DNA from: JBMYYE01 sp049609065
Lineage (GTDB): Bacteria > Pseudomonadota > Alphaproteobacteria > Rhodobacterales > Rhodobacteraceae
Direction of reading: 5' to 3'
DNA length: 15,184 nt
NCBI GenBank assembly: GCA_049609065.1
Contig: JBMYYE010000057.1
Coordinates: 1 to 15,184, forward strand
Part shown: positions 6,923 through 14,693 of the stretch, in pieces
Position numbering within the stretch: position 1 is the first letter of the stretch
Layout: each line of letters opens with the position of its first letter
Notes under the pieces: model-generated
Seen by the model: the letters and a program-made list of their open reading frames with translations, nothing else
Told to the model about the DNA's origin: nothing
Database searches by the model: none
Position numbers and translations under genes: made by a program

Positions 6923-9900
6923 TCACCCGGCCTTAGGCAAATTTGAAAGCGGGATTGCCGACATTGGCAGTCCCGCATCTTCTTCTGAAAGAGCGTCTTT
7001 ATCAATTTTAAAGCGGGCAACGGACTTAAACATAACCTCTGCCTCTTGTCGAAGTGACATTGATGCATTCGCGGTTTGTGAAATCATCACACTGTTTTCT
7101 TGTGTAGCGAGATCGAGAGCCGTAATCGCGGCATTAATTTCATTTAAGCTCAACGATTGCTCTTCTTGGGAGTTGGTAATATCGCGAACTTGATGCGAAA
7201 TATTTTCAACGGCATCCAAAATTGTTGTGAGCGCACCGCCCGCTTGACCAACAAGACGCACGCCATGTTTAACATTTCGGTCACTGCTCTCAATAAGGTC
7301 CGTTATATCTTTTGCCGCTTCAGATGAGCGTGCGGCCAATGCTCTCACCTCAGAGGCGACAACCGCAAAACCACGCCCCGCATCCCCTGCCCGCGCGGCT
7401 TCCACGCCGGCATTCAACGCAAGTAAGTTGGTTTGAAAGGCGATATCATCAATCACGGTGACAATTTTAGAAATTGCACGCGAAGATGTTTCAATTTCTT
7501 CCATCGCTTGCACCGCAGACGTCACCGTAGATTGGCTTTCTTTTGCTAAATCTTGTGCAGAGGAAACCGTTTGACGCACCTCGTTAGCTCCAGTCGCTAT
7601 AGATTGCATGGATAAGGTCAATTCCCCTAATGATGACGCCGTTTCCTCAAGCGTTTCTGATTGTGTTTTTGCCCGCGCGGCTAAGCTTTCAGATGCAGCG
7701 CCGATATCGCTACTTTCGCGATTAATTAGCCCCGCGTTTTCAACAATATGACGCATTGTTTCGTTGAGAGTCTGCACCGCGAGGTTAAAATCATGGCGCA
7801 ATTCTTCGTGTGCGTCATTAAAAGGGTGAATAATTTCGACGCCGAGATCCCCTGTTGATAAAGTATCAAGCGCCTTTGACAATTCGTTAACGACATGCCC
7901 CTGTTCTTGTGACAGCTTGACCCGTGCTTCTTCGCTTCTTTTAATGCGTCCGATTGTCTCTGTTTCATCCCTCCCGACAAAAATAACTTTGAAGCAATTA
8001 TTTGCGCTATCCAAAACCGGCATGAATGTCCCGTCCAAAACAATGATCTTATTGGTGAAGCGCGCTTCGTATATGCCCGATGTGGCTTGTTTGCCCATAA
8101 AGCAGATATCAAGGTTCGGTGCGTTTTGATCGGCAGGAAAAAACACCTCAGATGCGGATAAGTTTTCTAGATATTCTGTGCTGCCATCAATCAGGGATTG
8201 AAAGTTTTCATTCATACGCAAAAAACGGCCCGCTGCTGTGAATTCTGCCGTGACGCGTGTAAGTTCAATGGCTTCAAGCGCCGCACGATCCCCTCGGGCG
8301 CGGCTTTCATCGTTCCACTCAATGCTATAGCCTGCGACCACACCATCCGCGTCTTCGATTGCAACAAGTTTCAGAGATAAGTAAATCTCCTCATGAACGA
8401 TATTGCCGCTGCCTTTACGATGGCTGCTTTGGCAATTTTCAATAAGATGAATAAAACGTGGCTCACATCCGAGGCCGATCACAGTTTGACCAACGGGCGC
8501 ATCAATATCAAAATTTGGCCAAATTTCCTTCAATTGTTCGCGGTAGACGGCCCACAGTCCTTTTAAACTGTCATTGGCGTATAAGATATCGCCATTTAGA
8601 TCGATAAGCGCCATCGCCGCTGTGGAGCTTTCGAAAGCGGCGCCCTTAAAGACGGCATCCGTTGTGGCCTCTTCGCCAATTTGTAAATCCGTTTTAAACT
8701 GCTGTAAAACTTGGGCAATTTCGCCAATTTCATCTTTCCGATGCAAATCTGGGATCACCGTGTCATATCGCTTATGGGCCACCTCAAACATCGCAGATTT
8801 TACACGTGAAAGAGGGCGACCAATATTACGTCCCAATGCAAAAGCCAGCAAAATAACACATCCGCCATAGCCAATTAAGTTCAACAAAAGCTTATTTTTA
8901 AGGGTTTCAATAGGTGCTGCAATCACAGATGAGCTTTGAAGAACTTCAACGCGCCATGGCTTACTTTGCCAATCCAACTCTTGGTGCGCCATAAAGAATT
9001 GATCACCATTCCTTGTCTGGACCTGCGCCTCTTGATCGAGGGAATATGGTGGATGGCCGAGATCATTTTCGCCTATGCCAATATCGTCCATGCCTCCAGG
9101 CAAATGGCCGCCCAATGAAATTGTGGGGCCAATCAAATGGATTTCACCGCCCTCTAACGTTTTTGGGACTGCGATGATGTCATCAAGATGATCTTGGGTA
9201 AAAGAAACACCAAGTGTTCCTACTATTTCATCGTTGGCGTTTACAATCGGTGTCAAAATAAATTTGGCCCAATCCGCCCCATATGCATTATATTTTATGA
9301 AAGGTGTTTCGAAAATTTGGCGTTTGGCACCCAAATTACGCGCCTCCGCGTGCATGGCGGCCAATGTGGTATTTTCGGTGATATTAGATCCAAAATCACC
9401 GTATTTTTGGACGGAATAGATCATGTCGCCATTTTGGTTCAGCATAAAAATATCATGCAGGCCATTTATATTCAGCTGTGAAAGGAAGAAGCCGTGAAAT
9501 CTGCGATGGAATTGGCTAAAAATTGAGCCATCCGTTGCAGAGGCCAGCTGACCGCGATCCCCTTCTTCATAAGGGGACTGGTCAATGTACCAATTCTGAA
9601 CGTAATCTTCGCGCCCTTTTGGAAGCGATTCCCACCCCATCTGAAGCTTTGACGCCGCAACCGTGGCAATTTCTGATTCAGCAAGTTGAATTGCGGTCAA
9701 ATTGAGCGTTTGAAAGGTCTCTTCAAGCAACATCCGACGTTCCTGAGCCAGACCGAGCAAATTGGATTTGGCTCGTGTCTCAATGACGCTACGCGCAGAG
9801 TAATAGCTAAAAATCGTGAAACTCATCAAAGAGCCAATACACAAAAGCCCAATCATTACAGGCAATTTTATAAGAATGCGCATATTGTTGAAGAAAGTCA

Positions 9901-9946
9901 TGCCGGCTGTCATCCTTTGAAACGTCACGGAGTTGTCAAAGACCAT
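6923..9946 (-). CDS. Methyl-accepting chemotaxis protein with dCache-like sensor, HAMP and two PAS-like domains
   Basis: This is a membrane chemoreceptor of about 1007 residues, roughly twice the usual size. A first membrane helix lies near 27-50. An extracytoplasmic double-Cache-like region follows to about 350, with LHDIFMLNQNGDMIYSV near 163-180. The second helix is near 353-372 and HAMP near 373-425 (KDEIGEIAQVLQQF). Two PAS-like segments lie near 434-545 (ALIDLNGDILYAN) and 558-668. A HAMP-like linker leads to the signalling domain near 740-975. Its hairpin tip DDIAFQTNLLALNAGVEAARAG (about 833-854) is the CheA/CheW contact. The C-terminus has no docking pentapeptide of the NWETF type. 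The ligand is unknown. The start is uncertain: ATG at 9946 is used; TTG at 9952 and ATG at 9901 (AAAGGA 11 bases upstream) are alternatives. It diverges from the dehydrogenase gene. Confidence 0.93.
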   Translation of the reverse strand: MVFDNSVTFQRMTAGMTFFNNMRILIKLPVMIGLLCIGSLMSFTIFSYYSARSVIETRAKSNLLGLAQERRMLLEETFQTLNLTAIQLAESEIATVAASKLQMGWESLPKGREDYVQNWYIDQSPYEEGDRGQLASATDGSIFSQFHRRFHGFFLSQLNINGLHDIFMLNQNGDMIYSVQKYGDFGSNITENTTLAAMHAEARNLGAKRQIFETPFIKYNAYGADWAKFILTPIVNANDEIVGTLGVSFTQDHLDDIIAVPKTLEGGEIHLIGPTISLGGHLPGGMDDIGIGENDLGHPPYSLDQEAQVQTRNGDQFFMAHQELDWQSKPWRVEVLQSSSVIAAPIETLKNKLLLNLIGYGGCVILLAFALGRNIGRPLSRVKSAMFEVAHKRYDTVIPDLHRKDEIGEIAQVLQQFKTDLQIGEEATTDAVFKGAAFESSTAAMALIDLNGDILYANDSLKGLWAVYREQLKEIWPNFDIDAPVGQTVIGLGCEPRFIHLIENCQSSHRKGSGNIVHEEIYLSLKLVAIEDADGVVAGYSIEWNDESRARGDRAALEAIELTRVTAEFTAAGRFLRMNENFQSLIDGSTEYLENLSASEVFFPADQNAPNLDICFMGKQATSGIYEARFTNKIIVLDGTFMPVLDSANNCFKVIFVGRDETETIGRIKRSEEARVKLSQEQGHVVNELSKALDTLSTGDLGVEIIHPFNDAHEELRHDFNLAVQTLNETMRHIVENAGLINRESSDIGAASESLAARAKTQSETLEETASSLGELTLSMQSIATGANEVRQTVSSAQDLAKESQSTVTSAVQAMEEIETSSRAISKIVTVIDDIAFQTNLLALNAGVEAARAGDAGRGFAVVASEVRALAARSSEAAKDITDLIESSDRNVKHGVRLVGQAGGALTTILDAVENISHQVRDITNSQEEQSLSLNEINAAITALDLATQENSVMISQTANASMSLRQEAEVMFKSVARFKIDKDALSEEDAGLPMSAIPLSNLPKAG

Positions 9947-9997
9947 AAGCAAGGGAAATAAATATCCTCTTAAAATTCACAAGCACGGCTGACAGAA

Positions 9998-10014
9998 GCG
10001 ACAGGAAATGTCGC
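9998..10014. promoter_or_regulatory. Dyad in the chemoreceptor/dehydrogenase divergent region, candidate operator
   Basis: Arms GCGACA and TGTCGC are perfect inverted repeats around GGAAA. The dyad sits in the middle of the roughly 120-base region between two divergent genes, about 70 bases before the dehydrogenase ATG. No T-run follows on either strand. A transcription factor site is the simplest reading, but the regulator is unknown and it may be chance. Confidence 0.35.
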
Positions 10015-10061
10015 GAAACGCTTGGATGAGGGGCAAAGAAACGGCCACGATATAAAGAACC

Positions 10062-10070
10062 AAAGGAGGT
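10062..10070 (+). promoter_or_regulatory. Near-perfect ribosome binding site of the dehydrogenase gene
   Basis: AAAGGAGGT is nearly a full match to the 16S rRNA tail, with AGGAGG five bases before the ATG at 10075. It is the strongest such site in the window and fixes the start. Confidence 0.85.
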
Positions 10071-10074
10071 CCCC

Positions 10075-12489
10075 ATGAAAAGCCATGTTAAAGTTTGCGT
10101 CATCGGCGGCGGCGTTGTCGGCGCATCCGTTTTGTATCATCTCACCAAATTGGGATGGTCGGATGTGATGCTGATAGAGCGATCAGACCTGACGTCAGGC
10201 TCCACATGGCATGCGGCAGGCGGCTTTCATACCTTAAATGGCGACACCAATATGGCCGCACTTCAGGGCTATACAATCAAGCTTTATAAAGAGCTCGAAG
10301 AAATAACAGGCATGTCATGTGGGCTTCATCATGTAGGTGGTATTACGCTTGCTGATACGCCTGAGCGCTTTGATATGCTCAAGGCCGAACGTGCAAAGCA
10401 CCGGTATATGGGGCTTGAAACCGAAATCGTTGGCCCAGAGGATATCAAAAAAATCGCCCCCATCACCAATACGGATGGCATTTTGGGTGCGCTTTATGAT
10501 CCACTGGACGGGCATCTTGATCCCTCGGGTACGACCCATGCCTATGCCCGTGCTGCAAAAATGGGCGGGGCAGAGATTGTGCTTCATAACAAAGTGTTGG
10601 AAACCAATCCTCAGCCAGATGGCTCATGGGAAGTTGTCACCGAAAAAGGCACTGTCATTGCAGAACACCTTGTGAATGCGGCTGGACTTTGGGCGCGCGA
10701 AGTTGGGGCGATGGCGGGTGTTTACCTTCCTCTTCATCCGATGGAGCATCAATATATTGTCACGGATGATCTCCCTGAGATTTACGAACGCAGCCACGAA
10801 CACCCCCATGTCATGGACCCTGCTGGTGAAAGCTACCTGCGCCAAGAAGGCCGCGGGCTTTGCATTGGCTTTTACGAACAGCCCTGTCGCCCGTGGGCTG
10901 TGGATGGCACGCGGTGGGATTTTGGCCATGAGCTTTTGCCAGATGATCTCGATAAAATCACCGACAGTATTGAATTCGCCTATAAACGCTTTCCTGTTTT
11001 GGAAACTGCTGGCGTGAAAACCGTGATCCACGGGCCGTTTACCTTTGCTCCTGATGGCAATCCCCTTGTGGGGCCTGTGCCGGGGTTGCGAAATTATTGG
11101 TCCGCTTGCGGCGTCATGGCGGGCTTTAGCCAAGGTGGCGGCGTCGGCTTAACCCTTGCACAATGGATGATCGAAGGGGAGCCTGCGCAAAATAGTTTTG
11201 CCCTTGATGTGGCACGCTATGGCAAGTGGATTACGCCAGGATACACGTTGCCCAAGGTGATTGAAAACTACCAAACACGGTTTTCCGTGAGCTACCCGAA
11301 CGAAGAACTCCCTGCCGCGCGTCCCTTTAAAACAACGCCGATGTATGACATCTGGGACAAAATGGGCGCCGTCTTTGGGCAACAATTTGGCCTTGAGGTT
11401 CCAAACTATTTTGCCCAAGGCGATGAGGCGCGCTATGAAACGCCGTCTTTTAGACGCTCAAACGCATTTAATGCCACAGCCCGCGAAGTGGCGGCCGTAC
11501 GCCGCGATGTCGGCATTAATGAGCTACATAATTTTGGGAAATTCCGGGTCACAGGATCGGGGGCACGCGCGTGGCTCAACCGCGTGATGGCGGGTCGCAT
11601 TCCAAAAATCGGCCGCGTGTCACTCACCCCGATGTTAAGCCAGAAAGGGAAACTCATCGGGGATTTCACCGTGACCTGTTTATCAGATGAAGAGTTTCAG
11701 CTAACCGCTTCATATGGCTCACAAACTTATCACGAACGCTGGTTTGAAATGACCCAATCAGATGATGTGAGTATTGAAAACATCTCGGACACATGGACTG
11801 GCTTTCAGATCGCAGGTCCGAAAGCGCGTGATGTTCTTGCCGCATGCACACGAACGGATGTGAGCCCCACCGCTTTGCGGTTCATGGACGCAAAACCCAT
11901 GGTCATCGGTATGGTCGACTGCGTGGTGCAACGCCTATCCTATACGGGCGATCTTGGTTATGAAATCTATTGTGATCCTATGAATCAAAGGGCCCTTTTT
12001 GACGCCCTGTGGGCCGCAGGTTCCGCCCATAACATGACGCCTTTTGGGATGCGCGCCATGATGAGTTTGCGCCTAGATCGGTTCTTTGGAAGCTGGCTTT
12101 TTGAGTTTTCACCAGATTACACCGCAGCGGAAACGGGACTTGATCGGTTTATCGATTGGAAAAAACCCGATGATTTCATCGGCAAAGCTCATGCTCTCCT
12201 TGAACGCGACACACCACCAGCGCGCATCAACGTTGCCTTTGAGGTGGACGCAGATGACGCGGATGTCGTGGCTTATGAACCGGTTTGGGTCGCAGGCAAA
12301 GTTGTCGGATTTTGCACCTCTGGCGGTTATTCACATCACTTGCAAAAATCCATCGCATTGGCTTTAATCCCGCGCGACATGGCACAAGCAGGCTTATCGG
12401 CTGAGATCGAAATCTTGGGCAAAATGCAAAAGGCCACGCTCCTGTCTGAAAGCCCCTTTGATCCAGATGGATCACGCATGCGCAGCTGA
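10075..12489 (+). CDS. GcvT-fused FAD-dependent dehydrogenase, dimethylglycine/sarcosine dehydrogenase family
   Basis: Members oxidise N-methyl groups of methylated glycines and pass the one-carbon unit to tetrahydrofolate. The 804 residues show a FAD Rossmann start VIGGGVVGASVLYHL (9-23) with E35 ending the second strand. SGSTWHAAGG (41-50) carries H46, equivalent to the His that holds FAD covalently in dimethylglycine dehydrogenase. The oxidase domain runs to about 370 with AGFSQGGGVGLTLAQW (349-364). A linker domain follows to about 430, then a GcvT-like folate domain (about 465-705, with GYEIYC and GMRAMMSLRLDRFFGSW). A GcvT C-terminal barrel near 715-795 ends it. The substrate cannot be fixed: dimethylglycine and sarcosine are the best guesses, from glycine betaine catabolism. 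No electron-transfer or betaine genes are adjacent. A terminator follows, so it is probably transcribed alone. Confidence 0.88.
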   Translation: MKSHVKVCVIGGGVVGASVLYHLTKLGWSDVMLIERSDLTSGSTWHAAGGFHTLNGDTNMAALQGYTIKLYKELEEITGMSCGLHHVGGITLADTPERFDMLKAERAKHRYMGLETEIVGPEDIKKIAPITNTDGILGALYDPLDGHLDPSGTTHAYARAAKMGGAEIVLHNKVLETNPQPDGSWEVVTEKGTVIAEHLVNAAGLWAREVGAMAGVYLPLHPMEHQYIVTDDLPEIYERSHEHPHVMDPAGESYLRQEGRGLCIGFYEQPCRPWAVDGTRWDFGHELLPDDLDKITDSIEFAYKRFPVLETAGVKTVIHGPFTFAPDGNPLVGPVPGLRNYWSACGVMAGFSQGGGVGLTLAQWMIEGEPAQNSFALDVARYGKWITPGYTLPKVIENYQTRFSVSYPNEELPAARPFKTTPMYDIWDKMGAVFGQQFGLEVPNYFAQGDEARYETPSFRRSNAFNATAREVAAVRRDVGINELHNFGKFRVTGSGARAWLNRVMAGRIPKIGRVSLTPMLSQKGKLIGDFTVTCLSDEEFQLTASYGSQTYHERWFEMTQSDDVSIENISDTWTGFQIAGPKARDVLAACTRTDVSPTALRFMDAKPMVIGMVDCVVQRLSYTGDLGYEIYCDPMNQRALFDALWAAGSAHNMTPFGMRAMMSLRLDRFFGSWLFEFSPDYTAAETGLDRFIDWKKPDDFIGKAHALLERDTPPARINVAFEVDADDADVVAYEPVWVAGKVVGFCTSGGYSHHLQKSIALALIPRDMAQAGLSAEIEILGKMQKATLLSESPFDPDGSRMRS

Positions 12490-12516
12490 ACCGTGATGTC
12501 GAAAACACGCACCACC

Positions 12517-12555
12517 GGCATTCCCTAGACGACCTCGGGGATGCCTCTTGTTTTT
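12517..12555 (+). terminator. Intrinsic terminator after the dehydrogenase gene
   Basis: GGCATTCCC (12517-12525) pairs with GGGGATGCC (12537-12545) through nine base pairs including one G-U, with an 11-base loop. The T-rich tract TCTTGTTTTT follows at once. It starts 27 bases after the dehydrogenase stop codon. An ATG in frame with the next gene (12541) lies inside the stem, which argues against its use as a start. Confidence 0.75.
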
Positions 12556-12563
12556 GAGGGGGG

Positions 12564-12580
12564 CAATTGGTATCCAATTG
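12564..12580. promoter_or_regulatory. Short perfect dyad before the methyltransferase-glycosyltransferase gene
   Basis: CAATTGG and CCAATTG flank TAT as a perfect inverted repeat, just after the terminator and 33 bases before the preferred ATG at 12613. That position suits an operator or promoter element. I could not place -35/-10 boxes with acceptable spacing, so the function is open. Confidence 0.4.
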
Positions 12581-12612
12581 GCAACAAACCACAAAATTAT
12601 TTGAGTACCTTT

Positions 12613-14682
12613 ATGAGCGCGCCCCTTCCTCCCTACACGGAAATTATCGAAACCAACGGTATCAAAGTTCCGTTCATTCCAGAAATCATTACTCCGAAAA
12701 TTGAACGCCCGATGCGCAACAACCGCTATGAGCGCGGGGAATGTTTGTCTCTAAAAGAGCTCCTGCAAAAAGGGGACCGCGTGCTGGAACTGGGGGCTGG
12801 TGTGGGGCTCTTATCCTCTGTGGCGGCGCGCAATCCAGAGGTCGAGGCAGTCACAGCCGTTGAAGCCAACCCCAAGCTCATTCGCCTTATTCGCGAAACC
12901 CATCGCCTAAATGATGCGCTGCGCGTTATTTTGAAAAATGGCGTGGTGACCAAAGATGATACTGTGACGCTCCCATTTTATATCCGTAAGGATTTCTGGG
13001 CCTCCTCAATGGAACCCGATAGCCGCCCCTATGCGGAAAAAATGGACCTACCTTGCTTTAATATCAATGCATTGGTTAAGGATGTTAATCCGACCGTCAT
13101 CGCATGTGACATTGAAGGCGGCGAAGACGGGCTCTTTGATAACGTAGATTTAAGCGGCGTGCGGGCGATGATTTTGGAGTTCCATCCAAAAGTATACGGC
13201 GTCGAAACCCAAGACGCGATTATCAAAATGATCGATGATCAGGGCCTAAAGGTTGTGCCGATCAAAAAACCGTCTTCTGTGCGCGTATTTTTGCGAGAAA
13301 ACGTTGATGTCGTCGCCAAAGAAAACGTAAAAAAAGCCGAACCAAAACAAGAAGAGCCAAAACAAAAAAACGAACCAGTTGCGCCAACCGTTCTTCACAA
13401 GAAGACCATCGAAATTACACTTGGGGATGATGCGGAAAGCCAAAACATCATCGCTAAAGAAAAACGCAAATTTGCACGGAAACTCATCCGCACGGGCGTC
13501 ATCCCTACCGATGCGCCAATGACGGATGCGGCCACAGCCCCACCTGAGCCCCCTGTACCGAGCACAACAAAGGCCGTAGAGGCCAAAGCAACCAACCGCG
13601 GTCTTGGGCTTAAGCCTTTGTTGCATTTACCTTATCCGCTGCCGGCTGCCTTTAAATCGCGTAAGCTTGATGCCATTAATTGGCCGCCCAAAGATCCGCG
13701 CATTGTCATTATGACCTGCATGAAGGATGAAGGCCCCTTCATCCTCGAATGGCTCGCCTGGCACAAATCCATTGGCATCAACAATTTTGTCATTTTCACA
13801 AATGACTGCAGTGATGGCACGGTTGAGCTTTTGAACCAGCTCGAAGATATGGGCGAACTACGCCACCTTCCAAACCCCGCCTTAGCCACCGAAGACCCGC
13901 GCTTTCAGCCAATTATGCTCAGATATATCAACCATATGCGCGATTATGCTGAGGCGGATTATTTCATCTCAATGGATGTGGATGAATTTATCGATGTGCA
14001 GCATGGCGATGGTCACATGCGTGAACTTTTCAAACGGTCTGGCCCATTTGATGTGATTTCCATGAGTGAATTGAACCACGGAAGCAACCGCGTTGAAGCC
14101 TACGAGCCTGGCCTGATGGTTGAACAATTCCCAGGGCATCAAAGCACTCGGCCAGGGGGGCTAAAATCACGGCGCGGTGTAAAAAGCATCGTGCATCTGA
14201 ACAAAAACCTCATTCAAACCCGCAATCATAGGCCTGATTTCACCCAAGAAAACCCCGTGCGCTGGCTAGATGGGTCTTTGCGGCCATTGACATCCCTACA
14301 TGCGGATCCTACGGAAAATGGGATCGATGTGCGCGGCAGCTACAATGACATCGTCATGCACCACTACCCCTTGCGGTCTTTGCACTCTTACCTTGTTAAA
14401 ATGTTCCGTGGCGATGTTGTGGTGAAAGATAAAATGGTGTCACAACGGTATTGGCGTCAACGCGATCATCACGAAGAAACATCCTATGACTTTAAACGCC
14501 AAGAGCCCGCATTTAAAGCCAAGTTGAAGTCTTATATGGCTGATAAAACTCTGCGCCAATTGCATGAGGCGAGTTGTGCAAAACACAAAGCGCGCATTGA
14601 TGAGCTTCTCAAGCTGCCCCTTTTCCAAGAGCGCATCGCATGGATCAGAAAAGAAGTCTGGGACAAGTCAGAAGATAAATAG
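12613..14682 (+). CDS. FkbM-type methyltransferase fused to a GT2-like glycosyltransferase
   Basis: This is a predicted cytoplasmic two-domain enzyme of 689 residues. The N-terminal domain (about 40-230) is an FkbM-like SAM methyltransferase, with motif I VLELGAGVGLLSS (57-69), acidic E84 in TAVEANPKL, and DIEGGEDGLF (166-175). A linker at about 235-345 is rich in Lys, Glu, Pro and Ala. The C-terminal domain (about 361-600) resembles the glycosyltransferase type with RIVIMTCMKDEGPFILEWLAWH (363-384) and the metal-binding DxD in SMDVDEFID (453-461). A basic C-terminal tail follows. Sugar donor, acceptor and methylated group are unknown; a surface polysaccharide is the likely target, helped by the sulfotransferase next door. 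An upstream in-frame ATG at 12541 would add 24 residues, but it sits in the terminator stem, so MSAPLPPY is preferred. Its ribosome site is weak. Confidence 0.82.
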   Translation: MSAPLPPYTEIIETNGIKVPFIPEIITPKIERPMRNNRYERGECLSLKELLQKGDRVLELGAGVGLLSSVAARNPEVEAVTAVEANPKLIRLIRETHRLNDALRVILKNGVVTKDDTVTLPFYIRKDFWASSMEPDSRPYAEKMDLPCFNINALVKDVNPTVIACDIEGGEDGLFDNVDLSGVRAMILEFHPKVYGVETQDAIIKMIDDQGLKVVPIKKPSSVRVFLRENVDVVAKENVKKAEPKQEEPKQKNEPVAPTVLHKKTIEITLGDDAESQNIIAKEKRKFARKLIRTGVIPTDAPMTDAATAPPEPPVPSTTKAVEAKATNRGLGLKPLLHLPYPLPAAFKSRKLDAINWPPKDPRIVIMTCMKDEGPFILEWLAWHKSIGINNFVIFTNDCSDGTVELLNQLEDMGELRHLPNPALATEDPRFQPIMLRYINHMRDYAEADYFISMDVDEFIDVQHGDGHMRELFKRSGPFDVISMSELNHGSNRVEAYEPGLMVEQFPGHQSTRPGGLKSRRGVKSIVHLNKNLIQTRNHRPDFTQENPVRWLDGSLRPLTSLHADPTENGIDVRGSYNDIVMHHYPLRSLHSYLVKMFRGDVVVKDKMVSQRYWRQRDHHEETSYDFKRQEPAFKAKLKSYMADKTLRQLHEASCAKHKARIDELLKLPLFQERIAWIRKEVWDKSEDK

Positions 14683-14693
14683 CCCTTTTCACC

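Noticed and set aside
12541..12612. 24-residue N-terminal extension of the methyltransferase-glycosyltransferase
   Set aside because: The ATG is part of the terminator stem and has no ribosome site; the domain is complete without it.
13246..13626. Reverse-strand frame of 126 residues, Phe-rich, opposite the fusion linker
   Set aside because: Its phenylalanine runs are just the complement of the Lys/Glu A-rich linker.
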